A stretch of 8,130 nt of DNA from Bacillota bacterium (GCA_023395615.1 JAEWYP010000057.1:1-8130); one strand, 5' to 3'. Counted from the first letter of the stretch, positions 1 to 6,325 are shown. Translations and numbers: made by a program. Notes: generated from the sequence alone by a model not told the origin.

Positions 1-3
1 CGC

Positions 4-33
4 TTGACACATTGCCTTTCGGCATTGTACAAT
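4..33 (+). promoter_or_regulatory. sigma70-type promoter for prfC-typA
   Basis: A perfect -35 box TTGACA (4-9) is followed by an 18-base spacer and a -10 box TACAAT (28-33). Transcription would start near base 40, giving a leader of about 45 bases before the prfC start. The -10 box lies inside a perfect 10-base palindrome, ATTGTACAAT (24-33), and the spacer holds a small TGCC-TTTC-GGCA inverted repeat (13-24). Either could be an operator or chance. The window begins only three bases upstream, so upstream elements cannot be seen. Confidence 0.8.
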
Positions 34-85
34 ATTTTGTTTGAACACCTAACCCCCAAACGACCGAAGCGGAGGCCCCGAACGA

Positions 86-1702
86 ATGACCCAGCTCCCC
101 ACCACCGACGCGTTTCAACCGCAGATCGAGAAACGCCGGACGTTCGCCATTATCAGCCACCCGGACGCGGGTAAAACCACCCTGACCGAGAAACTGCTGC
201 TTTACGGCGGCGCCATCCGGCAGGCGGGCAGCGTAAAGGCCCGCAAGGCCGAGCGCCACGCCACCAGCGACTGGATGGATATCGAAAAGCAGCGCGGCAT
301 CAGCGTAACGACCAGCGCCATGCAGTTTGAGTACGACGGCTTCCGCATAAACATTTTGGACACCCCGGGCCATCAGGACTTCAGCGAGGATACCTACCGC
401 GTGCTGGTGGCGGCCGACGCGGCGGTAATGCTGATTGACGCGGCCAAGGGCGTGGAAGCGCAGACCATTAAACTGTTTAAGGTTTGCCGGATGCGCGGCA
501 TCCCCATTTTTACGTTCGTCAACAAGATGGACCGCGCCGCCCGGGACCCCTTCGCGCTGATGGAGGAGATTGAAAACGTGCTGGGCATCCGCACCTGCCC
601 GATGAACTGGCCCATCGGCGTGGACGGCGATTTTCAGGGCGTATACATCCGCCAGACCGGGATGATTAACCTGTACAGCGGCGGCAACCACGGCGCCAGC
701 ATGGCGCAGGAAACGCAGGTGCCGCTGGCCCACGCCGACACGGAAAAGCGTGTGGCGGGCCATTACCTTACCCGTTTGCGAAACGAAATTGAACTGCTGG
801 ACGTGGCGGGCGACCCCTTCGATAAAGAAGCGGTGCTGAACGGCCGCCTCACCCCGATGTTTTTCGGTTCCGCCATTACCAACTTTGGCGTGGAACCCTT
901 TCTGGACGCTTTTCTGGACATCACGCCCCCGCCGTTGCCCCGCGAGAGCGACCAGGGGCCCGTGCCCCCCGACGCCGATTTTTTCAGCGGCTTTGTGTTT
1001 AAGATTCAGGCGAACATGAACCCGGCGCACCGCGACCGACTGGCTTTTATCCGCGTGGTGTCCGGCGAGTTTAAAAAGGACATGACCGTGTGGCTGAGCG
1101 GGGACGATAAGCTGATCCAGCTGAAGCAGCCCCAGCAGTTTATGGCCAACGAGCGCGAGGCGGTGGAAACCGCCTACCCCGGCGACATCGTGGGGTTGTT
1201 CGACCCCGGATGCTTCCATTTGGGCGATACCCTCACCGACGGCCCGCGCCTGCGGTTCGGCTCCATCCCCATCTTCGCGCCGGAATTTTTCGCCCGCGTG
1301 CGCGCCGAGGACAGCATGAAGCGCAAACAGTTTTTAAAAGGCGTGACCCAGTTGGCCGAGGAGGGCGCGATCCAGCTTTTCACCCGCACGGAAACCGGCT
1401 TTGAAGAGTTGCTGGTGGGCGTGGTGGGTATGTTGCAGTTTGATGTGCTGACCCACCGGCTGCAAACGGAATACGGCGTACGAATGCTGATGGATACGCT
1501 GTCCTTCCGTTTTGTGCGCTGGATTACCACCTCGTCGCTGCCTCCCGACCGGTTAAAGCTAACCTCCACCAGCGGGCGCGCGGTGGACGGCGGCGGGCGC
1601 GACGTACTGCTGTTTGAAAACGAATGGTCCATCCGGCTGGCGCTGGAGAACAACCCGGGGCTGGCGCTGGCGGAAACCGCCTCCCGCGTCACCTACGAGT
1701 AA
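86..1702 (+). CDS. prfC: peptide chain release factor 3 (RF3)
   Basis: RF3 is a cytoplasmic translational GTPase that removes the class-I release factors RF1 and RF2 from the ribosome after peptide release. The 538-residue product has all G-domain motifs: the P-loop SHPDAGKTT (24-32), with the RF3-typical DAGK instead of the DHGK of other elongation-factor-like GTPases; switch I QRGIS (69-73); DTPGHQDF (92-99); NKMD (146-149); and GSA (261-263). The beta-barrel and C-terminal domains follow, and the length fits the family (about 525-540). The ATG is preceded by GGAGG (71-75) at a 10-base spacing. The gene sits directly behind a strong promoter and is followed after 42 bases by typA, with no terminator between, so cotranscription is likely. 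I see no frameshift or lost motif. Confidence 0.97.
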   Translation: MTQLPTTDAFQPQIEKRRTFAIISHPDAGKTTLTEKLLLYGGAIRQAGSVKARKAERHATSDWMDIEKQRGISVTTSAMQFEYDGFRINILDTPGHQDFSEDTYRVLVAADAAVMLIDAAKGVEAQTIKLFKVCRMRGIPIFTFVNKMDRAARDPFALMEEIENVLGIRTCPMNWPIGVDGDFQGVYIRQTGMINLYSGGNHGASMAQETQVPLAHADTEKRVAGHYLTRLRNEIELLDVAGDPFDKEAVLNGRLTPMFFGSAITNFGVEPFLDAFLDITPPPLPRESDQGPVPPDADFFSGFVFKIQANMNPAHRDRLAFIRVVSGEFKKDMTVWLSGDDKLIQLKQPQQFMANEREAVETAYPGDIVGLFDPGCFHLGDTLTDGPRLRFGSIPIFAPEFFARVRAEDSMKRKQFLKGVTQLAEEGAIQLFTRTETGFEELLVGVVGMLQFDVLTHRLQTEYGVRMLMDTLSFRFVRWITTSSLPPDRLKLTSTSGRAVDGGGRDVLLFENEWSIRLALENNPGLALAETASRVTYE

Positions 1703-1744
1703 GCCGGTATTTTTCCCTCATTTAGAAAGGATGATAGAATCCCT

Positions 1745-3571
1745 ATGATTCGTAACGATATTCGTAACATTGCCATTATTGCCCACGTTGACCACGGCAA
1801 GACGACCCTGGTGGACGAAATGCTCAAGCAGGGCGGCGTTTTCCGCGAAAACCAACAGGTGGCCGACCGCGTGATGGATTCCAACGCCATCGAGCGCGAA
1901 CGCGGCATTACTATTTTGGCTAAAAACACCGCCGTGCATTATTCGGGCACCAAAATCAACATTGTGGATACGCCGGGCCACGCCGATTTCGGCGGCGAGG
2001 TGGAGCGGGTGCTCAAGATGGTGGACGGGGTGCTGCTGCTGGTGGACAGCTTTGAAGGCCCCATGCCGCAGACCCGCTTCGTGCTGCGCAAGGCGCTTAA
2101 CCTGAAGCTGCCCGTGATCGTGGTGATCAACAAGATCGATCGTCCGGACGCCCGCTGCGACGAAGTGGTGGATGAGGTGCTGGACCTGTTTATCGAGCTG
2201 GGCGCGGACGAGACGGCGCTGGATCGCCCTATTGTGTACGCTTCCGCCCGCGAAGGTACCGCCACCCTCGACTTGTCCACCCCGGGCACAGACCTGCGCC
2301 CGCTGTTTGACACCATCCTCACCTACATCCCCGCGCCGGAGGGCGATATGGAAGGCCCCGCGCAGGTGCTGATTTCCACCATCGACTACAACGATTACGT
2401 GGGCCGCATCGGCATCGGCCGCATCAACCGCGGCACGCTGCTTACCAACATGAACGTGGTGAAAACCAACTTCGACACCGGCGCGGTCAGCCAGCCGCTG
2501 CGCCTTACCAGCCTGTTTACCTTCGACGGCCTGAAACGCCTGCCCACCGATTCCGCCTCCATGGGCGATATCGTGGCTATGAGCGGTCTGGAGGACATCT
2601 CTATCGGCGATACCGTGTGCGACCCCACGGCGGTGGAAGCCCTGCCGTTCGTCAGCATCACCGAACCGACCGTCACCATGACCTTCAGCGTGAATAACAG
2701 CCCGTTCGCCGGGCGCGAAGGCACCTACGTAACCAGCCGCCACCTGCGCGCGCGTTTGTTTAAGGAACTGCAAACCGACGTAAGCCTGCGCGTGAACGAA
2801 ACCGACAGCCCCGATTCCTTTGAGGTACGCGGTCGCGGCGAGCTGCACCTGAGCATCCTGATCGAAAACATGCGCCGTCAGGGGTACGAGTTTCAGGTGA
2901 GCAAACCGCAGGTGATCTACCGCGAAATCGACGGCAAAAAGTGCGAGCCGATCGAGCGGATGGTGGCAGACGTGCCTCAGGCCTACGCGGGCGCGGTCAT
3001 CGAAAAAATCGGCCGTCGCCGCGGCACGCTGGAAAGCATGCACGGCCTCAACCGGGTCCGTCTGGAGTTCCTCATTCCGTCCCGCGGGCTGTTCGGCTAT
3101 CGCAGTGAGTTTATGACCGACACGCGCGGCGAGGGCATTATGAGTGCCGTTTACGAAAAGTACGAGCCGGTCAAGGGCGATATCCCCCACCGCAGCGTGG
3201 GCGCGCTGGTCTGCTTTGAATCGGGCGAGGCCACCAGCTACGGCCTGTTTAACACGCAGGAGCGTGGCACGCTGTTTATCACCGCGCAGACGCAGGTGTA
3301 CAAGGGCATGATCTGCGGCCAGAACGCCCGCCCGGACGATCTGGTGGTGAACGTTTGCAAGCAAAAGCACGTAACCAATATGCGCAACGCCAGCGCCAGC
3401 GAGGACAGCCTGAAGCTGGTGGGCGTGCACCCCATGACGCTGGAAGAGTGTCTGGAGTTTATCGACGACGACGAACTGCTGGAGGTTACACCCCAGAACC
3501 TGCGCATGCGCAAGCGCGAATTGAGCCACGAGGAGCGCGCGCGCGCCGTGCACCGTTCCAAGATCGACTGA
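1745..3571 (+). CDS. typA: translational GTPase TypA/BipA
   Basis: TypA (BipA) is a ribosome-binding GTPase related to EF-G and LepA. In other bacteria it is linked to 50S subunit assembly and to growth under cold or stress. The 608-residue product shows AHVDHGKT (13-20), ERGIT (52-56), DTPGH (75-79), NKID (129-132) and SAREG (167-171). It then has the beta-barrel domain, EF-G-like domains III and V, and the BipA-specific C-terminal domain with GQNARPDDL and a TNMR motif. Length and ends match the family (about 600-615). The ribosome binding site AGAAAGGA (1724-1731) lies 13 bases from the ATG, a little long. An ATG at 1731 opens only a five-codon frame whose TGA overlaps the typA ATG and is probably incidental. 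It follows prfC closely and likely shares its transcript. No clear terminator follows. Confidence 0.97.
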   Translation: MIRNDIRNIAIIAHVDHGKTTLVDEMLKQGGVFRENQQVADRVMDSNAIERERGITILAKNTAVHYSGTKINIVDTPGHADFGGEVERVLKMVDGVLLLVDSFEGPMPQTRFVLRKALNLKLPVIVVINKIDRPDARCDEVVDEVLDLFIELGADETALDRPIVYASAREGTATLDLSTPGTDLRPLFDTILTYIPAPEGDMEGPAQVLISTIDYNDYVGRIGIGRINRGTLLTNMNVVKTNFDTGAVSQPLRLTSLFTFDGLKRLPTDSASMGDIVAMSGLEDISIGDTVCDPTAVEALPFVSITEPTVTMTFSVNNSPFAGREGTYVTSRHLRARLFKELQTDVSLRVNETDSPDSFEVRGRGELHLSILIENMRRQGYEFQVSKPQVIYREIDGKKCEPIERMVADVPQAYAGAVIEKIGRRRGTLESMHGLNRVRLEFLIPSRGLFGYRSEFMTDTRGEGIMSAVYEKYEPVKGDIPHRSVGALVCFESGEATSYGLFNTQERGTLFITAQTQVYKGMICGQNARPDDLVVNVCKQKHVTNMRNASASEDSLKLVGVHPMTLEECLEFIDDDELLEVTPQNLRMRKRELSHEERARAVHRSKID

Positions 3572-3617
3572 TTTTCCTGCCGGAACGGGACGTTTTTTTC
3601 GGCCTGCTGCGTTGGAT

Positions 3618-3658
3618 GGGAGACGGAGGCTTTTTCGTTTTCCCCCACTCCGTTTCCC
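3618..3658 (+). other. hairpin in the typA-secreted gene spacer
   Basis: The 122-base spacer between typA and the exported-protein gene holds an 11-bp inverted repeat, GGGAGACGGAG (3618-3628) with CTCCGTTTCCC (3648-3658). It includes one G-U pair, and the 19-base loop contains T-rich runs. No T-tract follows the stem, so it does not read as a standard intrinsic terminator, and I find no convincing promoter in the spacer. It could be a processing or stability element, or a weak attenuator, ahead of the next ribosome binding site. Function is unassigned. Confidence 0.4.
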
Positions 3659-3693
3659 TTATGCGCATCCTTTACGGACAAAGGAGGTCTCCC

Positions 3694-5403
3694 ATGAAGC
3701 ATCGACTGTTCAGCCGCCTTTGCGCGCTTGCGCTTACGCTGTGCCTGCTTGCGCCGCTTGCGTCTGCCGGGGCGGACGACACGTACCTGCCCGACGGCGA
3801 GGTAACGCACGCCGATTTTTCGCTGGGCCTTTCGCTGCACGCGGACGGGTTTCCCGTGAGCGCCGCACACCTGGCCGACTGGGAAACCTTCCTTAACAAG
3901 CTCCGTCTGCGCGGTTCCACGGATATTCTGGCCCTGTTTACGCCGGACAGCCGCACCTACCTGAAAGGCGCGCTGCAGCTGAACGGCAAGGATCAGATTC
4001 CCTTTGTGCTCGACGGGTATCACAGCTACCGGTATCTGATCTCTCCGGTGCTGAACAACGAGCCGATCTTTTTCCAGATGCACAATTTTCTGGAGTTTAT
4101 GCTGAAACCGTATTACTACATGGAACTGCCCACACAGTATCTGGCGCTGCTGCTGTATCCCGACGCGGCCTGGTGGATCGGCGACAGTTACTATACGCCC
4201 GTCGCCGAACTGCTGGCAAGCGCCCGGCAGGCTGCCCTGAACGGGGACAGCGCGCCCGCGGCCGATTCGCAATCGGATGTTTCCTCCGACGACGATTCGC
4301 AAGCCGCCGATGACAGCGCAGTTGCGGATGATTCCGCCGACAGCACCGACGACTCCGCCAACGTTACCGCCGATGACAGCACTGCGGATGTGTCTGGCGG
4401 CAGTGCAGCCGATTCCGCGAATGTTGCCGCCGACAGCGCCCAGCCCGCCGACACCGATCCTTCTATCGCCGTCATTGGTGGTGCGGACGGCCCCACGTCC
4501 ATCGTTGTCGCCAACAGCGCGGTAAACGGCACGCTGACCTACACCATCCCCTACGAAGACCTGTACGAGCTTTGCGAGAACCTCGACCTGATCGTAAACG
4601 ATGATACCGACCTGAGCCGCGCCTATTTCTTCTTCACCTGCCTGCTGACCGACGCTTACGCCAGCGACGCGACGCTGGAGATACTGGGCGCGCTGGAAAA
4701 CGAGCTGGACAACCTCGACCCGGACGCGCAGGGCATGACCGTGACCGAAACCCCGGATGAAATTACCATGGCGTTCGGGGACACGCAGGTTTTCCACAAG
4801 ACGACCGCGGGCGGGATCACGGCGTTCACCCTCACCCTGCCGACCGCCGAGGGCTATACCCTGACCTTCGATTACCGCTGGGACCCCACCGCCGCGACCG
4901 GCGCCACCCTGAGCGCCGCGCTGGCACTGGCGACTGACGGCGCCGAGACCATCCGCTTTACCGCTGATGGTCAGGGCCTGCCCCGCACCGGCGATTTAAG
5001 CGGCAACGGCAACCTCACCCTCGCCGCCACCGGCAGCGCGCTAAGCACCCCGTTGTCCCCTGTACAATTTACTTTTAACTGGTCGCGTGACGCAGCTGAA
5101 AAGCCTTACACGCTTAATTTGAATCTGGACTGGATTCATCCCCAGACACAAAAGCCCGCGCTGTCCCTGCATTTTAACGGCAAGCTGTCCACTGTGGACA
5201 AGAGCGTGTTTGTGGAGGGCAGTTACCCGCAAAACGATTTCTTCAACCTGAACGAAACGTTCCTGGATGATTATAAAGCGCGCCTGTTGCCAACGCTGGC
5301 GCTGAAGCTGGCCCCCATCATGCTGGAAGCTCCCGCCGGGGTCATTGACGACCTCTACCGGTTCGCCAACGCGACCGACATTCTGGTATCCATTGTAGAG
5401 TAG
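3694..5403 (+). CDS. exported protein of unknown function with GGADGPT motif
   Basis: I do not recognise the family of this 569-residue protein. The start is fixed by AAGGAGGT (3681-3688), six bases from the ATG when counted from GGAGG. An in-frame ATG at 3661 has no such site. Residues 1-25 form a signal peptide: basic MKHR, a hydrophobic core, and LASA before likely signal peptidase I cleavage. No lipobox cysteine, other membrane segment or LPxTG anchor is visible, so secretion is expected. Residues about 28-183 form a folded region rich in Tyr, Leu and Phe. Residues 184-257 are an Asp/Ser/Ala linker. Residues 258-272 contain IGGADGPTSI, which matches the sodium-site signature of the membrane beta subunit of oxaloacetate-type decarboxylases, although the rest of this protein does not resemble that subunit. 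Residues about 280-569 alternate Thr/Leu/Phe patterns suggesting beta strands. An intrinsic terminator follows. Confidence 0.88.
   Translation: MKHRLFSRLCALALTLCLLAPLASAGADDTYLPDGEVTHADFSLGLSLHADGFPVSAAHLADWETFLNKLRLRGSTDILALFTPDSRTYLKGALQLNGKDQIPFVLDGYHSYRYLISPVLNNEPIFFQMHNFLEFMLKPYYYMELPTQYLALLLYPDAAWWIGDSYYTPVAELLASARQAALNGDSAPAADSQSDVSSDDDSQAADDSAVADDSADSTDDSANVTADDSTADVSGGSAADSANVAADSAQPADTDPSIAVIGGADGPTSIVVANSAVNGTLTYTIPYEDLYELCENLDLIVNDDTDLSRAYFFFTCLLTDAYASDATLEILGALENELDNLDPDAQGMTVTETPDEITMAFGDTQVFHKTTAGGITAFTLTLPTAEGYTLTFDYRWDPTAATGATLSAALALATDGAETIRFTADGQGLPRTGDLSGNGNLTLAATGSALSTPLSPVQFTFNWSRDAAEKPYTLNLNLDWIHPQTQKPALSLHFNGKLSTVDKSVFVEGSYPQNDFFNLNETFLDDYKARLLPTLALKLAPIMLEAPAGVIDDLYRFANATDILVSIVE
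4243..4464 (+). repeat. Asp/Ser/Ala low-complexity coding repeat
   Basis: Codons 184-257 of the exported protein encode a degenerate run of units such as ADDSA, DDSAN and AADSA, built from repeated GCC, GAC/GAT and AGC/TCC codons. The stretch is strongly acidic with almost no hydrophobic residues, so it is expected to be a disordered spacer between the N-terminal region and the GGADGPT/C-terminal region. Such codon runs commonly vary in length between strains. Confidence 0.85.
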
Positions 5404-5422
5404 GCGGTGAAACGCCTGATAT

Positions 5423-5461
5423 TGGAGGAAGAATGAAAGTTCTTCCTCCACTTTTCTTTTT
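5423..5461 (+). terminator. intrinsic terminator of the exported-protein gene
   Basis: A perfect 11-bp stem, TGGAGGAAGAA (5423-5433) and TTCTTCCTCCA (5440-5450), closes a six-base loop. It is followed by CTTTTCTTTTT (5451-5461). It begins 19 bases after the TAG stop codon. It is also the first large stem of the left arm of the inverted element, and a related stem recurs on the other strand at 6233-6259. Confidence 0.9.
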
Positions 5462-5598
5462 ATGCGCCCTAGGGGCGTCGGGGTTTCGCACCTAAAGGTG
5501 CACGAAGCGCGAGGTATCGCACCTGCGGGTGCGAGCACAGGGGGACCATACCTGCGGGTATGGGCAGGGGCTTTCCGCTCGCCCCTGCATCCTTCGGA

Positions 5599-5747
5599 AT
5601 CGCCTTTCTACACGGCGGGCTACGCGGCAGGGGTCGCTCTCGGAGTACGGGATAGTCGTCCGCTGCTACCTTCGGTAGCGCGACCGACAAGCCCGTCCAT
5701 CCATCGAGCGGCCCCTGCCGCGCCCCGCCTGCTGGTATTCAGGCGAT
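5599..5747 (+). other. long nested hairpin in left arm
   Basis: This 149-base stretch can fold as a single stem. From outside in, the helices are ATCGCCT/AGGCGAT (5599-5605 with 5741-5747), GGCGG/CCGCC (5614-5618 with 5725-5729), an almost perfect 17-bp helix (5623-5639 with 5706-5722, one G-T), ACGGG/CCCGT (5647-5651 with 5692-5696), GTCG/CGAC (5655-5658 with 5685-5688), and GCTACC/GGTAGC (5665-5670 with 5674-5679). The loop is TTC. As DNA it could extrude as a cruciform; as RNA it would be very stable. Whether it is transcribed is unknown, because the terminator at 5423-5461 lies just upstream. Confidence 0.75.
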
Positions 5748-6017
5748 GGGTAAAAATTACGGACCAGCACGGCTGTAAAACCATGGGAAGTAATCAGCAA
5801 AATAATATCCCGACAATGCTTTCAGGGATAATATGTGGATATATTGTAGCTCAGTCTCTCGCTTCCCCGTTTTTCTTTCACATGCACATTGTTACTGCCG
5901 AATTGTAAAGTAACGTTTCATATTCCTCTATTTATCCTCAGCATGCATATTGCTGCTGTATAATCGACCGATTCCTTTCCCGTATCCCCCGTTTTTCTCC
6001 GCATGCACATTGTTGCT
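5748..6017. other. AT-richer centre of the element, no gene seen
   Basis: The 270 bases between the arms are visibly richer in A and T than the arms and the genes. They hold the spaced CATGCA direct repeats, a small TATCCC/GGGATA inverted repeat (5806-5811 with 5825-5830), and a perfect TATAAT hexamer (5959-5964) without a matching -35 box. I find no open frame with a ribosome binding site and no tRNA. A short untranslated RNA cannot be excluded. Confidence 0.5.
5841..6017 (+). repeat. degenerate direct repeats, about 60-base period, CATGCA core
   Basis: Three copies of a roughly 31-base unit occur at 5865-5896, 5926-5957 and 5987-6017. Each is a pyrimidine-rich left part followed by CATGCAYATTGYTRCT. 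The CATGCA cores start at 5881, 5942 and 6002, so spacing is 61 and 60 bases. The first and third copies share the 12-base CCCCGTTTTTCT and the 13-base CATGCACATTGTT; the middle copy is more diverged. A partial fourth copy, ATTGTAGCT, lies at 5843-5851. Sequences between the units are unrelated. The last unit ends exactly where the right arm's outer hairpin begins. Confidence 0.75.
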
Positions 6018-6127
6018 ATGGGGGGCGAAAGACTCCCTCGCAGGATGGACTGGATCGTCGGTCGCGCTACCGTAGGTAGCGGCGGACGACATTCCAGTAC
6101 TCCCAGAGGAAGCCTTTCGCCCCCTAT
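6018..6127 (-). other. long nested hairpin in right arm
   Basis: This is the counterpart of the left-arm nested hairpin. Bases 6018-6031 pair with 6114-6127 (14 bp, one G-T), continuing through 6033-6039 with 6106-6112 with one internal mismatch. Inner helices are ACTGGA/TCCAGT (6049-6054 with 6093-6098), GTCG/CGAC (6057-6060 with 6087-6090) and GCTACC/GGTAGC (6066-6071 with 6075-6080), with a GTA loop. The inner helices are nearly the same as on the left; the outer helix has unrelated sequence but is still paired. Confidence 0.75.
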
Positions 6128-6223
6128 CTCTATCGCATGCCCCGAAGGATGCAGGGGCGAGCGGAAAGCCCCTGCCCATGCCCGCAGGCATGGCCCTCCT
6201 GCCCCGCGCCCACTGGGCGCTCT

Positions 6224-6259
6224 AAAAGAAAGTGGAGGAAGGATATAATCCGTCCTCCA
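6224..6259 (-). terminator. terminator-like stem on minus strand, no gene to serve
   Basis: On the minus strand, 12-base arms (6248-6259 and 6233-6244, 11 of 12 paired, three-base loop) are followed by CTTTCTTTT (6224-6232), the layout of an intrinsic terminator. It faces leftward, yet all genes to its right are on the + strand. It corresponds to the left arm's terminator stem, so its presence is better explained as part of the repeated element than as the end of a local transcript. Confidence 0.6.
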
Positions 6260-6296
6260 ACCCGGCGGTTTCACCCGCCCTTCCTGCTTCCAATGC

Positions 6297-6325
6297 TTGC
6301 CGTTTTTTCACTTTTACGTTATACT
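6297..6325 (+). promoter_or_regulatory. probable promoter of the GntR-family gene
   Basis: TTGCCG (6297-6302) and TATACT (6320-6325) are separated by 17 bases, a fair sigma70-type match. A start near 6332 would leave a leader of about 20 bases containing GGAGGTGA. No obvious GntR-type operator palindrome overlaps it, so autoregulation cannot be argued from the sequence. Confidence 0.6.

Larger units (their letters stand above)
5403..5747 (+). repeat. left arm of composite inverted structured element
   Basis: This arm is a chain of hairpins. In order they are GGCG-GTGAAA-CGCC (5403-5416, starting at the last base of the stop codon), the terminator stem, CGCCC-TAG-GGGCG (5465-5477), GCACC-TAAA-GGTGC (5488-5501), TCGCACC-TGCG-GGTGCGA (5517-5534), CCATACC-TGCG-GGTATGG (5546-5563), GCAGGGGC...GCCCCTGC (5564-5588), and a long nested stem (5599-5747). 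The reverse complement of 6018-6279 repeats most of these in the same order. Bases 5560-5597 match 6142-6179 perfectly (38 bases), and 5642-5688 match 6057-6103 at 42 of 47. The left arm has two extra small hairpins that the right arm lacks. No coding potential is evident. I cannot assign it to a named repeat family. Confidence 0.85.
6018..6279 (-). repeat. right arm of composite inverted structured element
   Basis: This is the diverged inverted copy of 5403-5747. Read on the minus strand from its outer end it gives a GGCGG/CCGCC stem with the same GTGAAA loop as the left arm (6264-6279), a terminator-like stem (6233-6259), GCGCCC-AGT-GGGCGC (6206-6220), CCATGCC-TGCG-GGCATGG (6176-6193), GCAGGGGC...GCCCCTGC (6151-6175), and a long nested hairpin (6018-6127). 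The order matches the left arm, minus two small hairpins. Differences from the left arm repeatedly preserve pairing. The outer end is at about 6279, 17 bases upstream of the gntR -35 box. Confidence 0.85.

Noticed and set aside
1731..1748. A five-codon leader peptide overlapping the typA start
   Set aside because: The ribosome binding site abuts its ATG with no spacing, so it is more likely part of the typA initiation region.
1718..3553. A 611-codon open frame on the minus strand opposite typA
   Set aside because: It lies opposite a clear, full-length TypA gene, its product is rich in His, Val, Gln and Ala with no recognisable domain, and it fits the pattern of shadow frames in GC-rich genes.
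3238..4797. A 519-codon open frame on the minus strand across typA and the exported-protein gene
   Set aside because: It spans two well-supported + strand genes and the repeat-rich linker, and its product has no recognisable domain.
5841..5880. A tRNA D-arm-like string TAGCTCAGT
   Set aside because: No acceptor stem, anticodon arm or T-arm (GGTTCGAAT-like) can be placed around it.
5462..5908. A 148-codon + strand frame in the gene-free region
   Set aside because: It starts at the end of the terminator T-run without a ribosome binding site and merely translates the hairpin arm and part of the core.
5834..5940. DnaA boxes and a replication origin (TGTGGATAT at 5834, TTATCCTCA at 5932)
   Set aside because: Both are one-mismatch matches, only two occur, and no dnaA, dnaN or replication gene is nearby.
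5959..5964. A promoter based on a perfect TATAAT in the element core
   Set aside because: No acceptable -35 box lies 16-18 bases upstream; the hexamer alone is weak evidence in an AT-rich stretch.
5841..6017. CRISPR array, because of 31-base units at about 60-base spacing
   Set aside because: The units differ from each other too much, one copy is strongly diverged, only three to four exist, and no cas genes are present.
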